From SIG607 sp036307305 (GTDB lineage: Bacteria; Bacillota; Clostridia; Oscillospirales; Acutalibacteraceae), in the NCBI GenBank assembly GCA_036307305.1, contig JAXJXV010000002.1, forward strand, positions 1 through 64,000: a stretch of DNA of 64,000 nucleotides, written 5' to 3'. The notes below the pieces were generated by a model. That model was given only the letters and a program-made list of their open reading frames with translations. It made no database searches and was not told the origin of the DNA. This document shows positions 43,614 through 52,045 of the stretch, one piece after another (the stretch's first letter is position 1; the number at the start of each line of letters is the position of its first letter). Made by a program: the position numbers and the translations under genes.

Positions 43614-44774
43614 TCAAAAATAAAATTCACTTTTTGCAGGACGTATATCGGTAAGTGCACCTGTGTAATGTCTTAAGGTATGAGGCTGATATGGATGTTT
43701 CAAACATTCTTCCTCGTTGATTTCAATACCAAGACCTACCTTATTTGGAATGGTCATATATCCGTCTTTATACTCAAGTTTTTCGTCGGTTACGTCCTTA
43801 CGCCAAGTAACGTCGCTGTACATAATTTCAAGAATACTGAAATTAGGACAGGTAGCCGCAAGTTGTAAAGTTGCCGCATTTGCAACAGGTCCCGAAGGAT
43901 TGTGTGGCGCAAAGGGGATATATCTGCACTCAGCCTCTGCCGCAATTTTCTTAAGCTCCATAATACCGCCCGCATGAGAAATATCAGGCTGAATATAATC
44001 TGCTGCCATAAGGTCAAACATTTTCTTATAATCCCAACGGGTATAAAGTCTCTCCCCCGCAGAGATAGCAACGGGTGATTTATCTTTAACAGCTTTCAGC
44101 GCATCAAGATTATCGGGAGGTACAGGCTCTTCAAAAAGCATAACCTTAAACTGTTCAAGTTCTTTTGCAATTTTTACACCTGTAGGTATATTAAAGCGAC
44201 CGTGACCTTCAATAAGCAGATCAACGCCATTGCCTACAGCCTCTCTTACTGCCGCAATATTTCTCAATGCTTTATCAAGCTCACTGTTTGAAATATCAAG
44301 ATAGTTTTTGCCAAACGGGTCCCACTTCATAGCGGTTATACCGCGTTGTACGGCAATTTTAGCCTTTTCGCCAAATTCCTCAGGCTCTTTTGCTCCTGCA
44401 AACCAACCGTTTACGTATATTCTTACCTTATCGTTAACCTTACCGCCCAAAAGCTGATACACGGGAGTATTAAGGCTTTTGCCCAAAATATCCCAAAGTG
44501 CCATTTCTACAGCCGATAAGGCACTCATAAGCACGGCACCGCCCCGCCAATAAGCATCTCTGTATATATTGTGGAAATGCTTTTCTATTTCTAACGGATT
44601 TTTACCTACTAAATACTCTTTAATATGTTCAACCGCACCAATAAGTGCTTTTTCTTTATATTCAAGGGTAGCTTCCCCTACACCGTCGATACCCTCATCG
44701 GTATAAACCTTAACAAAAACCCAGTTTGTTCTGAAGCAGTCCACTGCAAAGGTTTTAATATCCGTAACCTTCAT
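43614..44774 (-). CDS. Enolase-superfamily sugar-acid dehydratase (D-galactonate dehydratase-like)
   Basis: 386 residues of the mandelate racemase/muconate lactonising group. Metal ligands sit at the ends of successive barrel strands: LLIEGHGRFN, MLFEEPVPP and ISAGERLYTRWD. QPDISHAGGI and FAPHNPSGPVANAA (general base/acid His) follow, all as in D-galactonate dehydratase. Other sugar acids or a 3,6-anhydrogalactonate-type cycloisomerase reaction cannot be excluded. Second gene of the GH28 operon. Confidence 0.85.
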   Translation of the reverse strand: MKVTDIKTFAVDCFRTNWVFVKVYTDEGIDGVGEATLEYKEKALIGAVEHIKEYLVGKNPLEIEKHFHNIYRDAYWRGGAVLMSALSAVEMALWDILGKSLNTPVYQLLGGKVNDKVRIYVNGWFAGAKEPEEFGEKAKIAVQRGITAMKWDPFGKNYLDISNSELDKALRNIAAVREAVGNGVDLLIEGHGRFNIPTGVKIAKELEQFKVMLFEEPVPPDNLDALKAVKDKSPVAISAGERLYTRWDYKKMFDLMAADYIQPDISHAGGIMELKKIAAEAECRYIPFAPHNPSGPVANAATLQLAATCPNFSILEIMYSDVTWRKDVTDEKLEYKDGYMTIPNKVGLGIEINEEECLKHPYQPHTLRHYTGALTDIRPAKSEFYF

Positions 44775-44777
44775 TCA

Positions 44778-46016
44778 TCAACACTCCTCGCTGAATACCG
44801 TATTATTAAATACAATATTTTCAACATATTCAAGCATTTGCGCGTTCTTCTTTCTACCCGATTCGGCAGCTCCGTGATGCTCATAATCAGGTAAAACGTC
44901 TTCCCCTACCTTTGTAAAACGGCAATTATTGAATACTATATTTTTAAGCTTACAATCTTTTTTGCCGTTAAGCAGAGGAAATTCAAGTCCCCGTGAAATA
45001 ATATTTGAAAAATTAATATTTCTTATAGCCTCACATCTGTCATCGCTTTGCACAATGGTTATGCTAACGGGACGACCGTATATACCGTCCATAACAATAT
45101 TATCAAAATTAAGATTTTCTATAAGAGTCTTTTCTCTGCCGTAATCACCCGTAGTACACCATTTCGCCTCAGGAAGAAGTATATGTATACCAACCGAGGT
45201 ATCGTTCATAGAGATACCCGAAAAGGTGCAATTCCGTATAATTCCGTCGCTTGTCCAACCAATTCTTATTCCACCTGACCAGCTTGTTAAATTACATCCC
45301 GTTACGCTTACCTTTTCACAAACCTTGTTTTCCTTCAAAGAACGGTTATTTGCTCTTACGATAATGCAATCGTCACCGCAGGAAATATTACAATTTGAAA
45401 TTGTAACGTTGCGGCTTGAATTTATATGAATTCCGTCATTATTAGGGTATCTTACGTCGGCATCTATTATGCAACGGTCAAAAGAAACATAGTCACAATC
45501 GTGAATCCAATAACTCCAGCCTGCAGGCTGATTTACCATTGTAACGTCTTCTATCTTTACGTTTTTACATCCTGTAAAAAATACTACTCTTGGGGGTGTG
45601 GGAGCGTCTATGCGCTCATATTCCCAGCATTTCCAGTCCCCTTGTCTTTTTACAACAAAGTTCGTACCGTTACAGTCAATTTTACCCATTCCCGTAATAG
45701 AAATATTTTGTTCTTCCTCGGCAAAAATAAGACAGGCATTTCTAAATCTCGGCAAACAGTCAGAATCAACGTGTTTAAGTCCAACCTTTTCGGGATAATC
45801 CTCACATCTTTCACTGCCCAAAAGGACACCTGTTGCATCAATATGTAAATTAACGTTGCTTTTTAAGGTAATAGAGCCTGTTTTATAAACACCATGAGAA
45901 ATCAGCACAGTTCCGCCACCGTTTTCATAGCATAAATCAATAACGCTCTGAATAGCAGCAGTGTTCATAGTAGCCCCATCGCCAACAGCATTATAATTTT
46001 TAATATCGTAAACCAT
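44778..46016 (-). CDS. GH28-family glycosidase (polygalacturonase-like)
   Basis: 412 residues of right-handed beta-helix. GH28 catalytic Asp residues are Asp194 in YPNNDGIHI and Asp215-Asp216 in CGDDCIIV. The third block, usually GHGxSIGS, reads SGGIRIGW, so the usual His is replaced, as in some divergent members. It begins YDIKNYNAVGDG, typical of the family, with no signal peptide. ATG 46016 has GGAGG eight bases upstream. First gene of a leftward operon, divergent from an AraC regulator. Confidence 0.87.
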   Translation of the reverse strand: MVYDIKNYNAVGDGATMNTAAIQSVIDLCYENGGGTVLISHGVYKTGSITLKSNVNLHIDATGVLLGSERCEDYPEKVGLKHVDSDCLPRFRNACLIFAEEEQNISITGMGKIDCNGTNFVVKRQGDWKCWEYERIDAPTPPRVVFFTGCKNVKIEDVTMVNQPAGWSYWIHDCDYVSFDRCIIDADVRYPNNDGIHINSSRNVTISNCNISCGDDCIIVRANNRSLKENKVCEKVSVTGCNLTSWSGGIRIGWTSDGIIRNCTFSGISMNDTSVGIHILLPEAKWCTTGDYGREKTLIENLNFDNIVMDGIYGRPVSITIVQSDDRCEAIRNINFSNIISRGLEFPLLNGKKDCKLKNIVFNNCRFTKVGEDVLPDYEHHGAAESGRKKNAQMLEYVENIVFNNTVFSEEC

Positions 46017-46038
46017 TTTAAATGCCTCCAACTAATAT

Positions 46039-46090
46039 TTGACAAATCATCAATTTAATTGTATTATATTTTTTAGTGTAATTATATCAA
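46039..46090. promoter_or_regulatory. Overlapping divergent promoters, GH28 operon and AraC gene
   Basis: Rightward (AraC): TTGACA 46039-46044, 17 bases, TATTAT 46062-46067. Leftward (GH28): TTGATA 46085-46090, 16 bases, TATAAT 46063-46068. The two -10 hexamers use the same base pairs, so polymerase can occupy only one at a time. Confidence 0.7.
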
Positions 46091-46131
46091 TTTATTGGTA
46101 TTTTTATTAGATTTCTTATTATGGTGATGTT

Positions 46132-46941
46132 ATGTTGCTACCCGAAATTGTTTCAGTAGGTATTTTTAATTCTTCAAAATCTCGAAAAAACACGAAAATA
46201 AGTAAAAAGAGAACTACCTCCGTTTTTGAGATAGAGCTTCCTATAGACAACACAGGGGTATCATACATCAATAATAACAGTTGTATTATTAATACAAACA
46301 CAGTTATTTGCAGTAAACCCGAGCAGTATCGTAATACAAAGTTTCCTTATAAATGCTATTTTATACATCTGATTGTTAAAGACCAAACTTTATCATCAAT
46401 TCTGATGAATGTTCCCGATTATATAGAAATAAGCGACAGGAAAAAATATATAAGCATTTTCGAAAAAATGAATAAGTATTATAATACTTCATTTGAAAAC
46501 GATGAAATAATACTGCAAAGCCTGACTTTAGAGCTTATTTACAATCTTAGCCGTGATGCAAAAAAGCAAAATGGCAAATTCAGTATAAAAGGCGGAAATT
46601 ATAACGTTATTGAAAAAAGTATAAGCTATATCAAAAACAATTTAACTGAGGCTTTAACTCTTGAAAACGTAGCTTCCTACGTCAACCTCAGTCCTACGCA
46701 TTTTCACAATATTTTCAAATACTCGGTAGGTGCAACTATGCGGGAATACGTTGAAGAACAACGTATAAAAAAAGCAATCAATCTGCTTATTACAACCAAT
46801 TTATCCCTTACCGAAATTGCATACGACTGCGGATTTTCCTCACAAAGCTATTTTAGTTTTGTTTTTAAAAGGAGAATGAAAACCACACCGAGAAAGTACA
46901 CAGAAAAACTTAATAAGCTTTATGAAAAAGAAAAACCGTAA
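46132..46941 (+). CDS. AraC-family transcriptional regulator
   Basis: 269 residues. The N-terminal sensor is poorly conserved (SKPEQYRNTKFPYKCYFIHL). The AraC DNA-binding domain is clear: ALTLENVASYVNLSPTHFHN as the first helix-turn-helix and LSLTEIAYDCGFSSQSYFSF as the second, ending RMKTTPRKYTEK. It is divergent from and shares promoter DNA with the GH28 operon, its probable target. Confidence 0.92.
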   Translation: MLLPEIVSVGIFNSSKSRKNTKISKKRTTSVFEIELPIDNTGVSYINNNSCIINTNTVICSKPEQYRNTKFPYKCYFIHLIVKDQTLSSILMNVPDYIEISDRKKYISIFEKMNKYYNTSFENDEIILQSLTLELIYNLSRDAKKQNGKFSIKGGNYNVIEKSISYIKNNLTEALTLENVASYVNLSPTHFHNIFKYSVGATMREYVEEQRIKKAINLLITTNLSLTEIAYDCGFSSQSYFSFVFKRRMKTTPRKYTEKLNKLYEKEKP

Positions 46942-46968
46942 TTCAGAAACCTGAATTACGGTTTTATA
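46931..46968 (+). terminator. Terminator of the AraC gene at 46132
   Basis: A 15-base perfect stem (46932-46946 with 46951-46965), AAAC loop and T-rich tail; it contains the stop codon. Confidence 0.85.
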
Positions 46969-47031
46969 ATTTTTGTCCAAAAGACAGAAAACACAGAAAA
47001 AAGGCAAAAAACAGAAGAACACTGCTTGATT

Positions 47032-47784
47032 TTATTTTAAACATTTTTCAACCTTCCCTTTAGAGACACCGCAAAGTCTTGCTATCTGCCTTATTGAAAT
47101 ACCCTTTTCATAAAATTTCTTTATATATTTTTCTCTCATTGCAATTGATATATTTTGAAAATCTGCAACTGTTTTGCATTTCGAAATCTTCTCTATTATC
47201 CGTTTTGCTTCTTCATCCGTCACTTTAATTCTCGGATTTTCTTCTATATCTAAGCATGTATTAGATGTTTTTTCGTTATTAAATCTTACAAATTCATCTT
47301 TACTGATTATTCCAAAAACAAATTCGCTGTCTATTAAATCGGATTTCCCAAAATATGCATTATAACTGCTGTATTCATAACTATTAATATTTTTACAAAG
47401 TCCCGCTTTTAATGGATTTTGGTGTATATATTGCAAAACCGTTAAAAAGTATGCATCTTCTTCAACAGGTTCGCTCTTAAATCTATCCTGAAACAAATAT
47501 CCCGAACGCTTGTATTTTATATTATACCAATATACAAATCGAGTTGCTATTCGTTTCATTAATAAATCTATTGACTCATCAGTTTCTTGCAACAAAATAT
47601 GTATATGGTTTCCCATAAAGCAATAGGCGAACAATTTATATCTGCTTATTGCCTTACAGTCTTTTAATACTTGCAAAAATTTATCATTATCTTCCTTATC
47701 CTCAAATATCTGCTGTCCATTTACACCTCGCAGCATTATATGATAAATTCCTGTTTTGCTTTTCTTTCTTGCCTGTCGTGGCAT
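47032..47784 (-). CDS. IS200-like Y1 transposase (REP-associated tyrosine transposase, RAYT)
   Basis: 250 residues, apparently intact. The single-strand nuclease core has the HUH motif in CFMGNHIHILLQ and the catalytic Tyr in LQYIHQNPLKAGL. The N-terminus MPRQARKKSKTGIYHIMLRG is characteristic of RAYTs. A C-terminal helix-turn-helix (ISIRQIARLCGVSKGKVEK) is added. No IS-type flanking ends are seen, but a REP-like palindrome stands at its promoter, fitting a domesticated REP processing enzyme. Confidence 0.88.
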   Translation of the reverse strand: MPRQARKKSKTGIYHIMLRGVNGQQIFEDKEDNDKFLQVLKDCKAISRYKLFAYCFMGNHIHILLQETDESIDLLMKRIATRFVYWYNIKYKRSGYLFQDRFKSEPVEEDAYFLTVLQYIHQNPLKAGLCKNINSYEYSSYNAYFGKSDLIDSEFVFGIISKDEFVRFNNEKTSNTCLDIEENPRIKVTDEEAKRIIEKISKCKTVADFQNISIAMREKYIKKFYEKGISIRQIARLCGVSKGKVEKCLK

Positions 47785-47801
47785 ATTTCATCACCCATTC
47801 T

Positions 47802-47830
47802 ATTCTACCACTTCAAGCTCTTTCTGTCAA
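47802..47830 (-). promoter_or_regulatory. Promoter of the RAYT gene
   Basis: Leftward TTGACA (47825-47830), 17 bases, TAGAAT (47802-47807) with TGG before it. The REP-like palindrome abuts its upstream side. Confidence 0.7.
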
Positions 47831-47851
47831 GACAGAGAACCGTCCCCTGTC
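47831..47851. repeat. REP-like imperfect palindrome next to the RAYT gene
   Basis: A 21-base imperfect palindrome with GACAG/CTGTC outer arms and a GGGGACGGTT core on the leftward strand. No second copy was seen in the window. Confidence 0.6.
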
Positions 47852-47906
47852 CTACCTTTATTATACCATATTTTTGTTTAATTGTAAATTTTTTCTTTTA
47901 TTGCAA

Positions 47907-47949
47907 CAAAAAAACAGTCGTTATCACTAAAGACAACGACTGTTTTTTG
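47907..47949 (-). terminator. Terminator of the DUF5107-TPR gene
   Basis: Stem AAAAAACAGTCGTT (47909-47922) with AACGACTGTTTTTT (47935-47948). Confidence 0.8.
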
Positions 47950-47980
47950 TTAGCTTTCGAAAATTTTAAAGAACTTCAAA

Positions 47981-49999
47981 TTATCCGTGCATACGGAAAT
48001 CAAGAGTCTTTGGAAGAGGATACTTCTTAAGGAGAAGTTCCTTAATTTCAGCTTCGTCAGTAAGACCCGTATCACGCTTGATAATAAGTGTGTAAAGATC
48101 GAACCAAATCTGAGAAACAGAAAGCTCACCCTCTTTGATGTCAGCCATCTTAAAGTCGGGAGTAAGAGCTGCTGCAGCCTCGTCAAGTCTGCCTACGTTA
48201 ATAAGGGAAACTATCTTAAGAAGATTAAGTCTGCCGTCCTGCTTCAAAATATCGTTCATAGTATCAAAGATATCCAGCCACTCCTGATATCTGCCTGCTG
48301 CCTGAAGCATCTGAGCAAGTTCAACGTAAAGTCCCTTGAACTCTTTATACATATCAACAGCCTTGAGCATATATTCAATACCCTCTTCAAGACGGTCTTT
48401 TTCTTTATAAAGAAGCATACCGAGATTTCTGAGTGACCAAGCGTTTGCCTTAGCCTCAATACTCTTTCTGAAAGCATCTTCAGCATTGTCAATCTCTTCG
48501 GCAATATAGTAATGAACGCCAAGCTGCATATAAGCATACCAACGCTGTTCCTCGCTTCCCTCTTTTGCAGCCTTAATAAGAAGGTCTCTCCAGAAAGAAT
48601 TGGAAACGTAGGAATGAGGACGGGTGTTTACGTCATAAGCGGGAAACTCGCCATTTTCAAGGAGATATTTCCAAGGAGCCTGTTCGCAGTCGGTATTACC
48701 CCAGTCGTTAATGAATGCGCTGATTGGTGCTTCACCCTTGATTTCTCTTATCTTGTTTTCGATTTCGCCCCAGCCCGAACCTGTCCAGAGCTGTTCTTCC
48801 TTAACAACCTCTCCATCGGGGAAAAGGTCATACATATAGTTATCAAGATTGCTTGTATCAACAAGAGAAGAAAGCTGAGCCTTTACAGCATCCTGAGCCT
48901 TGTGCCAATCCTTGTTATGAACATCCTCGGGTGCGCAGTTAAGAGGAGTATAAGCCTCGATAAACTGCCAGGTATCGTTAGCCTTCATAGGAATATGCTC
49001 AAGCTGTGTATGAGCAAGACCTGCCTGAATTTCAATATAAGGACGGTCATCCTCGGTAAGCCAACTGTTCCAGTTTCTACCACCGTTTGCCTGTCCCCAA
49101 AGGAACATCTTTCTGCCTATAAACTCACTTGTAGAGAAATGGAGCAAACCGCTTCCGTCAGCATTAGCAGAAGCAATCCACTTGTTTTCCTCTTTAGGAA
49201 TTTTATAGAAGAAGTCAAAACAACGGTTATGATTTTCAGGATAGGTAGCCTCAACGCCGAGACACTCGGGGAGCTGAACCTTATCAAGCAAATATCTACC
49301 CTCGTCGTAGAAGCAAAGGAAGGACTCGTCGGTAGGAACGATAACTCTGATACCTTTTTCCTCTGTAACGGCAATATTTGACCACCAATACATATATTTA
49401 TCATCATTACTGGTGTTTTCAATTCTGTTCTTTATGTAGAGAACCTTGCTGTCCTCAGGAAGATAAGCGTTGATAGAGTAAACAACCTCTCTCTTACGCT
49501 CATATTCATACATACAAAGAACCTCTTCGCCACCCTTATAGGTAAGCTTTTTAGCAAAAAGAGATGCACAGGTAAGAGGATTATGACCTTTAATACCTAC
49601 GTTAAATTCAACACCGCCTGAGAACCATGCATTTCTCAGAGCAAGGTTACAGGGCTGATATACACAGTTTTTATAAAGAACCTCTTTACCTGTGGTCTTA
49701 TCTTCAAGTGACCAAAGACGTCCGCCAAGCTCAGGCAAAAATACAGCCTTGATATACTTATTCTCAAGTATAGCCGCATTAAAGGCTCTGTCATTTCTCT
49801 GTCTGTCGTAATTGTCCTGATTTGTATAAGGCAAAAGTGTATTAATTTTACCCTTTCCAAGACCAGCTTTTTCTTCATCTGTAAGTTTGTCGGTAACATC
49901 GAATCCTGCATGAATGTAAGATACATTCTTAATATCAGGCAACGGATTCTCCACACCTGTGTTTGCGCTTCTGATTATGTACTTTTCAAATCTCAGCAT
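47981..49999 (-). CDS. DUF5107 and TPR-repeat protein (carbohydrate-associated)
   Basis: 672 residues. The first 340 residues form a mutarotase-like beta-sandwich of the DUF5107 type (VFLPELGGRLWSLEDK, NAWFSGGVEFNVG, YYWWSNIAV-like segments, FLWGQANGGRNWNSWL). After about 460 come TPR helices (YAYMQLGVHYYIAEEIDNAE, ALSLRNLGMLLY-like). No signal peptide. Such proteins occur in carbohydrate utilisation loci, but I can assign no activity. It follows the LacI-type sensor gene by 13 bases and is probably its target. GGAGA precedes the ATG. Confidence 0.75.
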   Translation of the reverse strand: MLRFEKYIIRSANTGVENPLPDIKNVSYIHAGFDVTDKLTDEEKAGLGKGKINTLLPYTNQDNYDRQRNDRAFNAAILENKYIKAVFLPELGGRLWSLEDKTTGKEVLYKNCVYQPCNLALRNAWFSGGVEFNVGIKGHNPLTCASLFAKKLTYKGGEEVLCMYEYERKREVVYSINAYLPEDSKVLYIKNRIENTSNDDKYMYWWSNIAVTEEKGIRVIVPTDESFLCFYDEGRYLLDKVQLPECLGVEATYPENHNRCFDFFYKIPKEENKWIASANADGSGLLHFSTSEFIGRKMFLWGQANGGRNWNSWLTEDDRPYIEIQAGLAHTQLEHIPMKANDTWQFIEAYTPLNCAPEDVHNKDWHKAQDAVKAQLSSLVDTSNLDNYMYDLFPDGEVVKEEQLWTGSGWGEIENKIREIKGEAPISAFINDWGNTDCEQAPWKYLLENGEFPAYDVNTRPHSYVSNSFWRDLLIKAAKEGSEEQRWYAYMQLGVHYYIAEEIDNAEDAFRKSIEAKANAWSLRNLGMLLYKEKDRLEEGIEYMLKAVDMYKEFKGLYVELAQMLQAAGRYQEWLDIFDTMNDILKQDGRLNLLKIVSLINVGRLDEAAAALTPDFKMADIKEGELSVSQIWFDLYTLIIKRDTGLTDEAEIKELLLKKYPLPKTLDFRMHG

Positions 50000-50012
50000 A
50001 AATATTCTCCTT

Positions 50013-51116
50013 TTATTGTTCTTCGGTACCGAGAAGATTTTTCATGCTTTTAGCAATTTCCTCTCTATCCTCAGCTCCGAATTTTTTTATCATTTTAGCA
50101 ACCCTGTACTTTATAGCCCTATCGGTAAGTCTAAGCTTATCTGCCATCTCGCCGTAAGTATCATTATTTATAATACAGTACAGAATTTCCTTGTCAAGCT
50201 CATCACATTCTCCAAGAAAGGCTTCTGCGCGGATAATGCTCTGAACGTCAGGGTCATAATAGTATCTCTCGTTTCCGTTTTCGGTAGTTTCACCAAGTTC
50301 CGACTGTTCATCGTTTTCAATATGTCCCGTGGAGCCTCTTACAATCAGCTCACAGGGTAAGGAAACGGTAACACGCATTTCACCCTCATTTTTTCTAATA
50401 TAACGCCACAGTCTTATTGACTGTTTACCCATTTCAAAATAATCAAAATTAACAGACGTAATAGATACCTCATGTCGCTGTCCTAAATAGGAGTTACCTA
50501 TTCCCGCAATTTTTATATCCTCAGGTACCCTTATACCTCTGGTTTTCAGTAGATTTATCAGATAAATAGCAACAGTATCGTTTACACACAATACACCGTC
50601 GAATTTTTCACGTTCATAGCTTTTTAAGAATTCCTCAACGCAAAGAGAAAGAGAATCGTCACAAACAAAAACACTTACGTCGGTACTGCTGATAGCTTTA
50701 ACTGTTTGTTCCTTTACCCTATCGGCAATAGAACTGCGGTTAGCACCCAAGAGAGCAATTCTGCTACAACCTGCATCTTTAAGATACATAATAACAGACT
50801 TCACTATTTCAGACAGTTCAAATTCAATACCGTTACATTTCTCTTTAAGTTCAGGATGCAGACAAGCGCCAACAACGATTGGATTAAGTCCATTGTCAGA
50901 CGCGCACTCGGCAGAAAGCCGCACCCATCGGTACGTATAGCCGACAATAAGCACAGGCGTACCGCTTTCAAGCTTATCAAAATAATCCGAGTCGATAAAC
51001 TTCAGGTTATATTCCTGACGGTTTGCCATTTTTTTCATACCGCTTATTATATTGCTTATCCAGAAAAATTCTTTTTCGCTGGGTTGTATCAGAACACAAA
51101 CATCTCTTTTAGACAT
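50013..51116 (-). CDS. LacI-type sugar-sensor regulator with a C-terminal LuxR-type HTH
   Basis: 367 residues. Unlike LacI proteins it has no N-terminal helix-turn-helix; residues 1-265 are directly a periplasmic-binding-like sensor (GVLCVNDTVAIYLINLL, VPEDIKIAGIGNS, ITSVNFDYFEMG). After an acidic linker, residues about 305-360 read ELDKEILYCIINNDTYGEMA and LRLTDRAIKYRVAKMIKKFG, a GerE/LuxR-like DNA-binding domain. It probably controls the DUF5107 gene in response to a sugar. ATG has GGAGT upstream. Confidence 0.82.
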   Translation of the reverse strand: MSKRDVCVLIQPSEKEFFWISNIISGMKKMANRQEYNLKFIDSDYFDKLESGTPVLIVGYTYRWVRLSAECASDNGLNPIVVGACLHPELKEKCNGIEFELSEIVKSVIMYLKDAGCSRIALLGANRSSIADRVKEQTVKAISSTDVSVFVCDDSLSLCVEEFLKSYEREKFDGVLCVNDTVAIYLINLLKTRGIRVPEDIKIAGIGNSYLGQRHEVSITSVNFDYFEMGKQSIRLWRYIRKNEGEMRVTVSLPCELIVRGSTGHIENDEQSELGETTENGNERYYYDPDVQSIIRAEAFLGECDELDKEILYCIINNDTYGEMADKLRLTDRAIKYRVAKMIKKFGAEDREEIAKSMKNLLGTEEQ

Positions 51117-51143
51117 AATACTACTCCATACTTTTCTGTTTAT

Positions 51144-51172
51144 ATATTAACACAAAACACCCAGTATAACAA
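51144..51172 (-). promoter_or_regulatory. Promoter of the sensor-regulator and DUF5107 genes
   Basis: Leftward TTGTTA (51167-51172), 17 bases, TAATAT (51144-51149). Confidence 0.5.
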
Positions 51173-51214
51173 GGAAATTTATTTTCATTTTTCCGCATTT
51201 TTTATTCCTTTGCA

Positions 51215-51243
51215 TTGATTTGTCAAGAAATATATGGTAAAAT
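51215..51243 (+). promoter_or_regulatory. Promoter of the membrane protein gene at 51271
   Basis: TTGATT (51215-51220), 17 bases, TAAAAT (51238-51243), 28 bases before the ATG. Confidence 0.6.
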
Positions 51244-51270
51244 ATTAAAAACAGTTCAAGTGGGTGTTGT

Positions 51271-51942
51271 ATGAAAACCAAAACAGGTATTATTTATTTT
51301 CACAGCGCAAAGCATCAGCACGACTTAAGAGTAGCCACCTTCATTATGTTCCTTTCTCTTATTGTAGAAAAGGCGCTTTCGGGAGCAAAAGCCCTATACA
51401 GTTCAGGGCATCTTGTCTTTACAATGTCATTTTCCATCACTGACATCATCAGCATACTCGTTTATATTTCCGTAGCGATACTTCTTGCGCTAAAGGTAAG
51501 ATATACTTTTCTGCTTATTCCGGATTTTGCATTGCTCGGTGTTAAGTTGTATACCGCTTTTGAAAGTATTCATCATCTCATTTTCTTATCCGATACCGCA
51601 ACCGATTATGAAATGCTGTCTTATTTTTCCAAAGCCAGTGAAAGTCTGCTGTTTTCTGTATTTCTTGTTTTACTGTTTATCGGTAAGCTTTTCCATACAA
51701 AAAGAGCGTACTCCAAAAATTATCCCTTTGTATGTATGCGGCTGATTATCGCCTGCTTCCCCGTTACAGTAATTTTTGAAGTCCTTAAAATGATAATTAA
51801 AATGAATTCCTCTACTTATCCCTTTATCGTTATTTTCGATTTTCTAAAAAACATACTAAACGAAGCGTTTCTGGATTTACCTTATCTGCTTCTCTTATTA
51901 TTAATGGCATTCGTTCCGCAAAACAGATATTATAAACAGTAA
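51271..51942 (+). CDS. Integral membrane protein of unknown function
   Basis: 223 residues with about five hydrophobic segments (near 22-40, 52-75, 78-95, 125-143, 155-175 and a Leu-rich one at 203-215). No catalytic motif was recognised. A His-rich start (FHSAKHQHD) precedes the first helix and may face the cytoplasm. Its own promoter and terminator make it monocistronic, divergent from the LacI-type regulator. I do not recognise the family. Confidence 0.7.
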   Translation: MKTKTGIIYFHSAKHQHDLRVATFIMFLSLIVEKALSGAKALYSSGHLVFTMSFSITDIISILVYISVAILLALKVRYTFLLIPDFALLGVKLYTAFESIHHLIFLSDTATDYEMLSYFSKASESLLFSVFLVLLFIGKLFHTKRAYSKNYPFVCMRLIIACFPVTVIFEVLKMIIKMNSSTYPFIVIFDFLKNILNEAFLDLPYLLLLLLMAFVPQNRYYKQ

Positions 51943-51957
51943 AAGAAATTCCGTAAT

Positions 51958-51994
51958 AAAACACACCCTAAAATCAATTAAGGGTGTGTTTTTG
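51958..51994 (+). terminator. Terminator of the membrane protein gene
   Basis: Stem AAACACACCCTAA/TTAAGGGTGTGTTT followed by TT runs. Confidence 0.8.
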
Positions 51995-52045
51995 CTTTTA
52001 AAATATTTGGGTTGTTTGGTTGAACGCCTATGTATTATTTATAAT

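Noticed and set aside
47032..47784. Active IS200/IS605 insertion sequence
   Set aside because: No orfB and no subterminal end hairpins were seen; the protein has RAYT-type termini instead.
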